This document shows positions 45,290-53,015 of a stretch of 64,000 bases of DNA, in pieces. Numbering within the stretch: position 1 is the first letter of the stretch; each line of letters opens with the position of its first letter. The DNA comes from DATHZQ01 sp963823505 (GTDB lineage Bacteria; Actinomycetota; Acidimicrobiia; Spongiisociales; UBA5794). A program made the position numbers and the translations under genes. The notes under the pieces are model-generated. The model saw nothing but the letters and a program-made list of their open reading frames with translations. It was not told the origin of the DNA and did not search any database. The stretch covers positions 310,001 to 374,000 of the forward strand of contig CAWGLY010000006.1 of NCBI GenBank assembly GCA_963823505.1, in the 5' to 3' direction.

Positions 45290-47949
45290 CAGAACACCCC
45301 CTGGTAGCGCCCGCCGCGACGCTCGAGCTGCGCAAGCACCCGGTCTTCGATGGCCTCGATCAGGTCGGTGAACTCCGTCAGCTTCTGCGAGCTGGCGCCG
45401 AGCTTCTTTGCCTCCGCCCTCTTCGTCTCATCGGCCCCGGAAGCATCCCCGACATCTGCCACGGCTGTCGACGGCGAGGTGGCCGGCTCGGCGAGCCGGC
45501 GCTGCGCGTGGGGAGGCGATGCCGGATCGTCGTGCCGGCGGACGACAGGGCTGCTTCCGGGTCTCCTCGTGACGGTCACGGTCGGCCCGCTGCGGGCTTG
45601 CAGTTCTGCGGCCGAATTGCCGGCGCCGCTGCGGGGATGAGGTACCACCGCGGGGCGCACGGAAGCCTCAGCCACAGTTCGCCTGACCATGTCGGGTGGC
45701 GCAACGGCGACCGGATCTGCGGTTGCCGCCCGCTGGAGGGACATGACGCGACGGCGAGGACCGACGGTACGAAGCGTTGCCGGCGTGGAGAGCGTGCGGC
45801 GAAGTGGACGGTCATGCGACCCCACTTTGCGTGAAGGCACCCCGCGGCTTGAGGTCGGCCGACCCGCGCCAGGCGCCTCGTCGCCTCGTCGCCTCGTCGC
45901 CTCGTCTCCCGGAACCGCCGTGCGTCCTGCTTGCGGAGCTGGTTCTCGCCGCCCGTCAACCGACGGTGCCACTGCTCGCCGCAAGATCGGGCTGTCATGT
46001 GCCGCCGTGCGATGGATCGCAGTCGGGAGCGTCGCCGGATCGTGCCGCCCGGTGCCGGCGACAGCCGCCGGCCGGTCTCCGAACCGAAAACTGCCGGGGG
46101 CACCGCTCGCACGATGGACCCGGTCCGGCACATGGGCCGAGGATGTCGGGACGGCTCCGGCTCCGGCGAGGGTGCGCATCGACGACGTCGAGTGGCGGCT
46201 CGGGAGCTTCGAGACGGCCCAGGGCAACGCTGCACCGGTTGAGAACGTTTTTGGCGCACTGCCGGCATCAGCCCATCGCGGACCCGTCCCCGAAGCTGAA
46301 GTGGCCGCTGCCTCGGTCGCTCCGGTGCTGCCGGTTGGCCACCTTCCCGAGGCGGCAAGGGTACGGCCGATCGCACCGGCTGCGGCGCGCCGCACACGGG
46401 GGAGGTTGCCGGACAGCGGTATCGCCCCGCCGCCTGCCGGAGTGCTCGTACGCCCCCGCACAGGGCGACCCCGTTCGAGCTTCGCGAGGGTCGGCTCCTT
46501 GGTTACACCCGGCGTGCCGGCCGTTGCACCCGGCTCTTCTTCTCGGCGGACGTGGGCTGACCAGGCGGTGGATGTTGCGGTCGACGCGACAGGACCGGCG
46601 GGATTCGCAGTTGTCCCCTCGCCGAGCGGCCTGCGGAGGGTGTCCGCCCGGTGAACGACGAGACCGTGATGGAGTGCGGGGAGCGCCGAGCGGCTCGCGG
46701 CGAGGCCGGCCACTTCGCCGCGCCGGCCAACCGCCATGGATCGATGCACCACCGGCACAAACCCGGGGCGTGGGCCGCCGGTGCCGGACGGCAACGGTGA
46801 GGTGGAGCCTGCTGCGGATCGCTCAGCAGACCCTGCAACAGCTCGCGGCGCGAGACTGCCACCGGGCGGCTGCTCCGAGGCTCGCCCGGCCGTGTCTCCT
46901 CGCCGGGTCGTTGGAACGGGTGTTCCCTCCCCGCCGGTGCTTGCTGCCATTGCGTGCTCGGGCCCGCCGCCCGGAGACCGGAGCACCGCCGGCACATGTC
47001 CGCGAACCGTGATCGGTGGGCCGGGGGCAGAAGCCGGCGCCGCCGGCGTGGGTCGGGCAGGGCCACCTTGCAGCGCACGCGCCAGGGCTCCTGGTCCTGG
47101 ACGCTGGCGAATACGCTCGTGCCGGGGGTCTGCGGCTGAACGGGTGGCGATGGGGATGCCGGCGCCGGCGGGCCGCGGGGCGAATGACCGATGCACAGAT
47201 GCCTGGCGGCGGGAAGCAATGGTCGTCCAGGGGTCGGGAGGTGGAGCGAGACTTCCCGTGCGTAGCGCCAAGCCAGCATTGGATACTCGTGCCGGCGTCC
47301 GCGACCCACGGTCCTGCGTCATCGACCGGGACACCTCCGACTGCCCATGATCTGTGGGGGTGAAGCCGGTTTGCCCGCCTCCGGGCGGCGATCCCGCGTC
47401 TCGCGGAGCGGGCGATGTGCCCTGATGTGGTGCTGTGCTCCTGCCGGCAAGCGGCAACGAACGTGACCCGGTGCGCCCGGCCAGACTCTCAGATCGATCT
47501 GAGGAAGGGTGTGATTCCCCTGACGGGCCTTCGGGCTGCCGAGAGGAACGCTGCCCCATGGTCGTCTTGCCTCGCACCATGGAGTCCATGACTCGTCCGG
47601 CCTGCGCCGCCACCGCCAAGCTGCCAGGACCCGGCAGCATCGGCCGCGACGGGGGCGACGAGGGGTCCAGACCGTCACGCCTTGCTGCGCGGGTATCGCG
47701 TGGGTGACCACCGGCGGCGCCACCGTGGTGGGCGTGAGGGGCCCACTTGACCGATTGAGCGGAGGCGTGGCGACGGACGGAGCGGGCAACCGCACCTGGA
47801 GCGGGGAGACGAGTCCCGATCGCTGTTGCGGGACGGATGGCAGTGTCGCCGACGTGATCCGAGGCTACGCCTTCTGCGACCGCAGCAGCGGCGCCTCTCG
47901 ATGACCGGGACGGCTGACGGGCCGTGACAGACCTCGCGAGCCGAGCCAC
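45289..47949 (-). CDS. Long disordered Arg/Pro/Ala-rich eCIS protein
   Basis: An 886-aa open frame (GTG 47949 is only the first start in this frame; the gene may begin upstream). Composition is dominated by R, P, A, G, S and T with no predicted fold until the last 45 residues (SSQKLTEFTDLIEAIEDRVL, then LERRGGRYQGVF), which look helical and well formed. A short motif of the form V-x-R followed by R/S/A recurs every 20-60 residues (VVHRSMAV, LVVHRADT, AIHRTAA, DMVRRTV, VVRRHD). It occupies the position of the tiny Afp6 protein between tube and LysM genes. Role unknown; a tube-filling, tape-measure or cargo-adaptor function is conceivable. It contains an 8-bp tandem repeat at 45875-45906. Confidence 0.7.
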   Translation of the reverse strand: MARLARSVTARQPSRSSRGAAAAVAEGVASDHVGDTAIRPATAIGTRLPAPGAVARSVRRHASAQSVKWAPHAHHGGAAGGHPRDTRAARRDGLDPSSPPSRPMLPGPGSLAVAAQAGRVMDSMVRGKTTMGQRSSRQPEGPSGESHPSSDRSESLAGRTGSRSLPLAGRSTAPHQGTSPAPRDAGSPPGGGQTGFTPTDHGQSEVSRSMTQDRGSRTPARVSNAGLALRTGSLAPPPDPWTTIASRRQASVHRSFAPRPAGAGIPIATRSAADPRHERIRQRPGPGALARALQGGPARPTPAAPASAPGPPITVRGHVPAVLRSPGGGPEHAMAASTGGEGTPVPTTRRGDTAGRASEQPPGGSLAPRAVAGSAERSAAGSTSPLPSGTGGPRPGFVPVVHRSMAVGRRGEVAGLAASRSALPALHHGLVVHRADTLRRPLGEGTTANPAGPVASTATSTAWSAHVRREEEPGATAGTPGVTKEPTLAKLERGRPVRGRTSTPAGGGAIPLSGNLPRVRRAAAGAIGRTLAASGRWPTGSTGATEAAATSASGTGPRWADAGSAPKTFSTGAALPWAVSKLPSRHSTSSMRTLAGAGAVPTSSAHVPDRVHRASGAPGSFRFGDRPAAVAGTGRHDPATLPTAIHRTAAHDSPILRRAVAPSVDGRREPAPQAGRTAVPGDEATRRRGDEAPGAGRPTSSRGVPSRKVGSHDRPLRRTLSTPATLRTVGPRRRVMSLQRAATADPVAVAPPDMVRRTVAEASVRPAVVPHPRSGAGNSAAELQARSGPTVTVTRRPGSSPVVRRHDDPASPPHAQRRLAEPATSPSTAVADVGDASGADETKRAEAKKLGASSQKLTEFTDLIEAIEDRVLAQLERRGGRYQGVF
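45875..45906. repeat. 8-bp tandem repeat inside the disordered eCIS gene
   Basis: Four perfect copies of GCCTCGTC (plus strand) lie in the reading frame of the disordered protein, where they encode the segment GDEATRRRGDEA. A change of one unit shifts the frame by 8 bases, so slippage would remove the conserved C-terminal 195 residues or restore them. Confidence 0.9.
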
Positions 47950-48630
47950 TGCTTCGACCGGGTCCTACGGCCGGTTGAGCTGCTGGGCGGGAGGGGGTCG
48001 AGCTTGATCGCGGAGTGGTTGGTGCGTTCGGTCCGGTCACGTCCCGTCCCATCACCGCGGAGGTGAGGGTTGGTGGCGTGGACACCCGCGCAGCGCCGCT
48101 GTCGTCCACCGATGGGGCGGCATGCGGCTCCGAACCCGACAGCGAGCGGCGCAGCTGCTGCGCCGCTCGGCCGCCGGTGCCGTCCTCGGCCGCAGGGGCG
48201 TGCCGGTCCGTCGACCGGCGCACCGTCTCCTCACTCCCGCCTTCGCCACGGGATCCGAAGAGGCTGCGTGATCCGAAGAGGCTGCGCGGTTGGGGCAGAT
48301 CGTTCGCTCGCCGGACGACGAGATCCTGTCCGCTCCTGCCTTTTGCTCGGGCCGCGCCGGCTCCGGCATCGGCGGCAGGCTCGCCAAGAGTCTCTCCTGT
48401 GCGCCGAGCCCCCAGGTACAGCCAGCGGGGAGGTCCGACCTCCGCATCGTCGGCGCCACCAGGCGCCGGGCTGCGGTCTCCCTGCGTGGCCAGCGGCAGC
48501 CGTCGTGCCCTACGCGCCCCGACGGCCGTCCGCAACAGCCCCGAGCGCCGGCCATGCGCGGCCGTGTCGGCGCGCGCATGAACGCATCGAACGGTGCGCC
48601 GTCGGCAGCGGGGGTAGGCCCCGCCAGCCG
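47950..48630 (-). pseudogene. Probable out-of-frame 5' part of the disordered eCIS gene
   Basis: No intact gene fits this 681-bp gap between the tube gene and the disordered ORF. On the minus strand the +1-offset frame is open and shows the same composition and motifs as the downstream protein (VVRRAN, TVRRST, QLRRSLSG). The downstream frame has a TAG six codons before GTG 47949. One frame change near 47925-47966 would join the two; a start such as ATG 48656 in a third frame would need another. Frameshift mutation, sequencing error in GC-rich DNA or programmed shifting cannot be told apart here. Confidence 0.4.
48252..48287. repeat. 18-bp tandem duplication
   Basis: GATCCGAAGAGGCTGCGT is followed directly by a second copy with one change in the last base. 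In the motif-bearing minus-strand frame it doubles the hexapeptide SLFGSR. Being a multiple of three, it keeps that frame open, which supports that frame as coding. Confidence 0.85.
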
Positions 48631-49134
48631 CTACGAGGTGGAGGGCTTGAAGCCATGATGTGCGATCTCGAGTTCCTCGGTGGCGATGTCCTTCGATGAG
48701 ACGGCAAGCGAGGGCCCGCTCCACTTCACAGGAAACGCCCTGTCGAGCACCCAGTTGCGAAGTTCGTCGCCACGTTTGGTCACCAGAGCGATCTGCACGG
48801 GGAACCACGGCACGGACTGGCCGGGCTCGGCGGTGCTTGCGTTCTGCTCGTAGCCCTCGCCACTCGTGAGCGAGAACCAGTTGAAGAGCCCGTCGTTCTC
48901 GACGATGCCGCGTTTCAGCGTGATGTTCGGCCAGGTCATGCGCCCGGGCCGTTGGTGCTCGTACTGGTTCTGGCCGCCTTCCTTGATCGTCTCCGTGCCG
49001 GCGGACACCGCCAGCCCACTCACTTCGTGGAAGGAGCCCATCCACGTCCAGTTGCGGGTGCCGCTGTAGTCGATCTGAAGCTCGAACGACTGGGCAGCGA
49101 CGATGTTGCCCCACTTCTCCGTCCGTTCAGGCAA
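48631..49134 (-). CDS. eCIS inner tube protein, second paralogue (Afp5-like)
   Basis: A 167-aa tail-tube protein of the gp19 type: FELQIDYSGTRNWTWMGSFH, the EVSGLAVSAGTETIKEG loop, RGIVENDGLFNWFS and the C-terminal TEELEIAHHGFK. It resembles the 150-aa tube protein at 49665 but is longer, as expected for the tube-initiator subunit between baseplate hub and main tube. The start is TTG 49134, overlapping the 57-aa gene's stop by 8 nt. Confidence 0.92.
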   Translation of the reverse strand: MPERTEKWGNIVAAQSFELQIDYSGTRNWTWMGSFHEVSGLAVSAGTETIKEGGQNQYEHQRPGRMTWPNITLKRGIVENDGLFNWFSLTSGEGYEQNASTAEPGQSVPWFPVQIALVTKRGDELRNWVLDRAFPVKWSGPSLAVSSKDIATEELEIAHHGFKPSTS

Positions 49135-49300
49135 GGTTCCTCACCGCCTCCCAAGCTCTCTCGTTCAGGTCGGAAACCGACTCGACCATCCGCGTTCGAT
49201 CGCGATGCTCCAGGTCGAGCAGCGTCTCCATATCCCAATGCAGGTGGTACCCGAGATACGCGATCTCCGACCACACGTCGTCGACCGCGTACCGCTTCAG
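49127..49300 (-). CDS. 57-aa eCIS small protein (DUF6760-like)
   Basis: A small gene between the tail assembly and second tube genes. From CTG 49300 it reads LKRYAVDDVWSEIAYLGYHL and HWDMETLLDLEHRDRTRMVE, ending at TGA 49127. This fits the short eCIS proteins that begin M-R/K-R-Y and contain a YH-x-HW core and an LEH-x-x-R helix. No ATG, GTG or TTG occurs in frame upstream, so the rare CTG, which overlaps the previous TGA (CTGA), is the probable start; GTG 49276 would cut the conserved N-terminus. It is probably an all-helical assembly factor. Confidence 0.72.
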   Translation of the reverse strand: MKRYAVDDVWSEIAYLGYHLHWDMETLLDLEHRDRTRMVESVSDLNERAWEAVRNLA

Positions 49301-49668
49301 GAAGCCGCCTGGGCCAGTTCCTCCACCTCGCCCTTGACGAAAGGGACGTCGTCTTCCAGTTCCTCCAGCACGGACGGGTCACCGAAGTTGATGATGCCGT
49401 AGAGGTCCTGCAGGTACGCGAGGTCGGCCGTGAAGAGCCCCTCGATCACGCCGGTGTCGACGTCGCCGACGGACCCCAGCTTGGTGATCACCCTCGACAG
49501 GATGATCACCGTGAGGTACGCCTCGTTGTCCATGACCCGCCGGTCCCGCAACGGCGCGATCTCGTCCCGCGCCGTGGCGAGTCGCATCGTGCCCTTGCGG
49601 TGCAGCGTCCCTGAAGAATCGACGTAGCCCTTCGGCAAGGTGAAGTCGTACTCGGTTCGCAGACTCAC
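49297..49668 (-). CDS. eCIS tail assembly protein
   Basis: A 123-aa protein: YDFTLPKGYVDSSGTLHRKG, MRLATARDEIAPLRDRRVMD, and a helical C-terminus (FTADLAYLQDLYGIINF, then an acidic tail). It matches the small tail-assembly/chaperone-like protein found between tube genes in actinobacterial eCIS clusters. The role, by position, is tube assembly. Its GTG overlaps the tube stop (GTGA). Confidence 0.85.
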   Translation of the reverse strand: MSLRTEYDFTLPKGYVDSSGTLHRKGTMRLATARDEIAPLRDRRVMDNEAYLTVIILSRVITKLGSVGDVDTGVIEGLFTADLAYLQDLYGIINFGDPSVLEELEDDVPFVKGEVEELAQAAS

Positions 49669-50117
49669 TTCGCCCAGTCCAATCCTTCGTGGGTGATGAC
49701 GAGCTCTTCGATCGAGACGTCATCAGCCCCTGCGTCGAGATCGGAGGCCGACCACGACTTGGGCCATCCGTTGACGAACTTCCACGAGGCCTTCGCTTCA
49801 CCCAGCGGGTCGTACATGATGACGGCCCCGTTCTTGCGATAGTTCTCGTAGTCGCCCTGGCGGACCTGGTTGAACCAGTCGAACAGGTCGGTCGTGGCGT
49901 CCAGGCTCTTCTTGAGGGTGATCTCCCCGGTGCTGCTGTGCCCGGCGATCTTCTGCGTCACCTGCTTGCCCTTTTCGCCCACGACCTGATGCTCGATCAC
50001 TTCGACTTCCGCCGACAGGCCCGATGCTTCCTTGAAGAAGCTGATCGCCAGTCCGTCGATCTCGAGGGCAAAGTTGTATGTGGTGAGAAGCATCTCACTG
50101 GTGCCGGTGTTGGCCAC
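49665..50117 (-). CDS. eCIS major inner tube protein (Afp1-like)
   Basis: A 150-aa tube protein of the T4 gp19 type: YNFALEIDGLAISFFKEASG, LSAEVEVIEHQVVGEKGK, SLDATTDLFDWFNQVRQGD and ELVITHEGLDW. Stacked hexamers form the lumen that holds cargo. The GTG start has AAGGAG 6 nt upstream. It is encoded just after the sheath gene, the standard eCIS order. Confidence 0.95.
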   Translation of the reverse strand: MANTGTSEMLLTTYNFALEIDGLAISFFKEASGLSAEVEVIEHQVVGEKGKQVTQKIAGHSSTGEITLKKSLDATTDLFDWFNQVRQGDYENYRKNGAVIMYDPLGEAKASWKFVNGWPKSWSASDLDAGADDVSIEELVITHEGLDWAK

Positions 50118-50155
50118 ACGGTCTCCTTTCGTTGGTCACGTGCCGGTGGGGCGGC

Positions 50156-51727
50156 TCAGGCCGCGCCACCCGCCCACTGGCTGATCCGGAAGATGACAAA
50201 CTCAGCCGGCTTCACCGGTGCGATGCCGATTTCCGCCACGAGGCGGCCCAGATCGATCGAGTCCTGCGGGTTGGTCTCCGCATCGCACTTGACGTAGAAC
50301 GCCTGATCAGGCGTTGCTCCGAACAATGCGCCGTCTCGCCACTGGCCGAGCAGGAACGCTTCGATCGTCCGCTTCACCCGGGCCCACAGGGCCTGATCGT
50401 TGGGCTCGAACACCACCCACTGGGTTCCCAGCTCGATGGACGTCTCGATCATGTTGAACAGGCGCCGGACGTTGACGTAGTTCCAGCTCGGGTTCGAGGA
50501 CAGGGTGCGGCCGCCCCAGACACGGATCCCGCGGGTCCCGAACGGGCGGATACAGTTGATCCCGATCGGGTTGAGGATGCCCTGCTCCCCCGTGGTGAGC
50601 TTGCGACCCACACCGGTGGCTCCTGTGATGACCTCGTTGGCGGGCGCCTTGTGCACGCCCCGGGTCCCGTCGTTCCGCGCCCAGACGCCGGCCACGTGCC
50701 CGCTGGGCGGGACCATGATCGAGCTCTGCGATTTCGGCGCAGCCGGATTCATGTTGGCGACCTTGATCCACGGGTAGTACAGCGCGGCGAAGGCGGAGTC
50801 GTACATGGCGTTGGTGCGCCACTCCTGCACCTGTTGCGCCGTCTTCCCCGGCGGTGGGTCGAGGATGGCCATACGGTTCGCCTCGTTCTGGCAGTGGGCG
50901 ATCATCGCCATCTGCACCTGTTGCCACAGCTCCTCGTTGACCGAACCGTCCGCCTCGGTCGCAACGTTGAGGAGGTCCGGCATGGCGAGCATCGTCACGT
51001 CCTCCGCAATGACCAGGCCCTGGATGCCGGTGTGCTCGACGGGCTCGCCGTCGATCTCCGTGATGCCAACATCCTTCGGAGTCGGTGCGGTTGCCCCTTC
51101 GGCGGTCGCCAGCGGGAAGGTACCCGTCTGCGGCAACACGTCTTCATGGACGTGCTGCGCAACGGCAACCCTGGTCGACGCCTCGTTGATCTGCGTCGCC
51201 ACGTTGTGGGCGCCCTCTTTGAGCGTGAGGCCCTTGAAGCCTTCGAGAACCTCGTCCCCCCGCTTCACCGTCACGTCGAATTTCGTGCCGCCGTCCTCAC
51301 TGGCGGCCACGTCGACGGAAATGCCGTCGGCATCGACGCCGGTGCCGTATGCGGTGAACTCCAGCGCCTTGGCGCCGTCGTCTCCTGCAGTGAGCGCGGC
51401 CTTGGGCATCTCGCGGTGGGGGATGCGGACGATGTACGCATTGCCGCCACCGTTGTTGAAGAATCCGTAGACCGCGTGGGGCAGGAGCGCCTCTCTGGGC
51501 GGGCCACCGTTCTTCTGCACCGTCGTGAAGCCCCCATAGGCTTTGACGTACTGGCTCCAGTTGGTGACGAGACGCGGCTTGAGGCCCTGTTCATCGTCCA
51601 GGTCGTCGGTGGGCGCCTTGGCGGTGAAGCCAACAAACGCCGCGATAGCCGTTCCCACGGCCGCAATGGGTTTCGATCCGGAGTCGATCTCCTCGACGTA
51701 GACGCCAGGGGTCAGATAGGTCGGCAT
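50156..51727 (-). CDS. eCIS contractile tail sheath protein
   Basis: A 523-aa sheath. It opens with YLTPGVYVEEIDSGSKPIAA, the hallmark start of phage and eCIS sheaths, and ends with the conserved C-terminal domain (LFNMIETSIELGTQWVVFEP, PVKPAEFVIFRISQW) that interlocks neighbouring subunits. An intact GIRVWGGRTLS core is present. Only one sheath gene exists here, whereas Afp has three. ATG 51727 is preceded by AAGGAGGAG; the frame extends to 51826 but without function. Confidence 0.97.
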   Translation of the reverse strand: MPTYLTPGVYVEEIDSGSKPIAAVGTAIAAFVGFTAKAPTDDLDDEQGLKPRLVTNWSQYVKAYGGFTTVQKNGGPPREALLPHAVYGFFNNGGGNAYIVRIPHREMPKAALTAGDDGAKALEFTAYGTGVDADGISVDVAASEDGGTKFDVTVKRGDEVLEGFKGLTLKEGAHNVATQINEASTRVAVAQHVHEDVLPQTGTFPLATAEGATAPTPKDVGITEIDGEPVEHTGIQGLVIAEDVTMLAMPDLLNVATEADGSVNEELWQQVQMAMIAHCQNEANRMAILDPPPGKTAQQVQEWRTNAMYDSAFAALYYPWIKVANMNPAAPKSQSSIMVPPSGHVAGVWARNDGTRGVHKAPANEVITGATGVGRKLTTGEQGILNPIGINCIRPFGTRGIRVWGGRTLSSNPSWNYVNVRRLFNMIETSIELGTQWVVFEPNDQALWARVKRTIEAFLLGQWRDGALFGATPDQAFYVKCDAETNPQDSIDLGRLVAEIGIAPVKPAEFVIFRISQWAGGAA

Positions 51728-51746
51728 GCAGCTCCTCCTTCGACGC

Positions 51747-52079
51747 TCATGTTCCGTTGACAGCCTCGAGGAGGCTCGACGGCTCGAGCTCGGCGGTGTA
51801 CGACGCCCCACGACCGGCAAGCACACTGAAGCGCGGCTCGGTCAGCGAGCATCCAATGACGGTCACACCGGGCGTGGTCTCTGCGAGATCCGCCACGATC
51901 ATCAGGGCGCGAGCTGAATCCGAGTCGATCAGGACGACGTCCGCGGCGGTTTCCCGCGCCTGGGTCGAGATGTCCTGATCGGCCGTTCCCGCGGCCACGA
52001 TGATGCATTGGTCCTCCAAGAGCTCACGGAGCCCGAGTGTTGCGATGGAGCCGAAGTCGCCGATGAGGACCCGCTTCAC
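51747..52079 (-). CDS. Stand-alone receiver-like protein at the head of the eCIS operon
   Basis: A 110-aa protein with the shape of a response-regulator receiver and no output domain: KRVLIGDFGSIATLGLRELL, then VVLIDSDSARALMIVADLAE with a possible phospho-acceptor Asp, and VTVIGCSLTEPRF. The GTG start at 52079 was chosen because the frame upstream (to 52232) has no receiver features. It lies 19 nt before the sheath gene in the same operon. It resembles the degenerate receiver halves of the LuxR regulators at 59908 and 61134 and may bind them or compete with them. Confidence 0.75.
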   Translation of the reverse strand: MKRVLIGDFGSIATLGLRELLEDQCIIVAAGTADQDISTQARETAADVVLIDSDSARALMIVADLAETTPGVTVIGCSLTEPRFSVLAGRGASYTAELEPSSLLEAVNGT

Positions 52080-52155
52080 AGCTGTTCCCTTCGTCGGCGG
52101 TCGACTAATCACAATGGCGACGGTATCGGCGGCATTGCGCACCGCACAGGGTTGG

Positions 52156-52222
52156 AAGGGCAGACGTGTGGGCACCGCGGGGCAGAACTGGCAAGACTGC
52201 CCTTTCGTGCAGACTTGTGGCC
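52156..52222. promoter_or_regulatory. Repeat-bearing divergent promoter region of eCIS operon and DUF4157 gene
   Basis: AAGGGCAG (52156-52163) faces CTGCCCTT (52197-52204), and a 14-bp direct repeat GCAGACGTGTGGGC / GCAGACTTGTGGCC (52160 and 52209, 12 matches) overlaps them. The AGGGCAG core recurs upstream of the second eCIS operon at 60541 and 60667. It is a candidate binding site for the LuxR-type regulators of the locus. Confidence 0.45.
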
Positions 52223-52293
52223 GGATAGGCATTTGCGCTGCCCCGACGGCCGACCATCCTCTAGTGTCGATGGTGGCGTTCAGAGGAGAAGCA

Positions 52294-53001
52294 ATGACGC
52301 AGCATCGGCTACGCGGTCATCGGACTGATCCCGTCGAGTTGCTCTCGCGCCCTCGTCGCAACGCCGGCCTCGCTGCCGCGCCGGGCAACCGAACGCTGGC
52401 CGGAGCGGTCCAGACCAGGCTCGAGGTTGGGCCTGCAGGTGACCGCTACGAGCAGGAAGCCGACCGCGTCGCCCACGACGTGATGTCGTCGATCGGGGCG
52501 GCGCCGGCCCAGCGTGAGTCCATTGACGAAGAAGAACTGCAGATGAGCCGTATCCAGCGGCAGGACCTCGAAGACGAGGAACTCCTCCAAGGGAAATGGC
52601 TCCAGCGCCAGCCCGAGGAAGAAGAGCTGATGATGAAGCGCGTGTCGAGGGCGATGGCGCCATCGGTCGTGGGTGCGGAAGGCGGCGGGCTCGACTCGGC
52701 AACCGAGAACGCCATCGCCTCGGCCCGATCTGGAGGCAGGCCCCTCGATATCCCCGTGCGGCGAGAGATGGAGTCAGCCTTCGGCGCCGACTTCTCCGGT
52801 GTTCGGGTTCACACCGGACCACAAGCGGATTCGCTGAACCATTCCATGCAGGCTCGCGCTTTCACCACGGGCAGCGACATGTTCGTGCGTCGCAGCGACT
52901 ACGCCCCGGGCAGCCGCTCAGGCAAGGAACTCATCGCCCACGAGCTGACCCACGTCGTGCAACAGGGCGCTGCTCGTTCGTTGGACCCCGAGTCCGCGTA
53001 G
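52294..53001 (+). CDS. DUF4157 eCIS-associated protein
   Basis: A 235-aa protein with ATG 52294 and GAGGAGAA upstream. An N-terminal region with RLEVGPAGDRYEQEADRVA precedes an acidic, Gln/Arg-containing segment (RIQRQDLEDEELL, WLQRQPEEEELMM), then the DUF4157 domain (about 148-226) with PVRREMESAFGADFSGVRVH and the HExxH sequence HELTH at 216-220. DUF4157 is strongly associated with eCIS loci and often precedes or is fused to cargo toxins; a metallopeptidase activity is suggested by HExxH but not shown. Its stop lies 14 nt before the kinase-like gene. Confidence 0.9.
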   Translation: MTQHRLRGHRTDPVELLSRPRRNAGLAAAPGNRTLAGAVQTRLEVGPAGDRYEQEADRVAHDVMSSIGAAPAQRESIDEEELQMSRIQRQDLEDEELLQGKWLQRQPEEEELMMKRVSRAMAPSVVGAEGGGLDSATENAIASARSGGRPLDIPVRREMESAFGADFSGVRVHTGPQADSLNHSMQARAFTTGSDMFVRRSDYAPGSRSGKELIAHELTHVVQQGAARSLDPESA

Positions 53002-53015
53002 CGGGCTGAGAAGGA

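Noticed and set aside
45689..47012. Long plus-strand open frames opposite the disordered eCIS gene
   Set aside because: They arise from GC-rich low-complexity DNA; the minus-strand frame has the conserved C-terminus, the operon overlap with the LysM gene and the repeated motif.
50132..51760. 542-aa plus-strand open frame opposite the sheath gene
   Set aside because: The minus strand is an unmistakable sheath protein with a ribosome binding site; the plus-strand frame is a codon-bias shadow.
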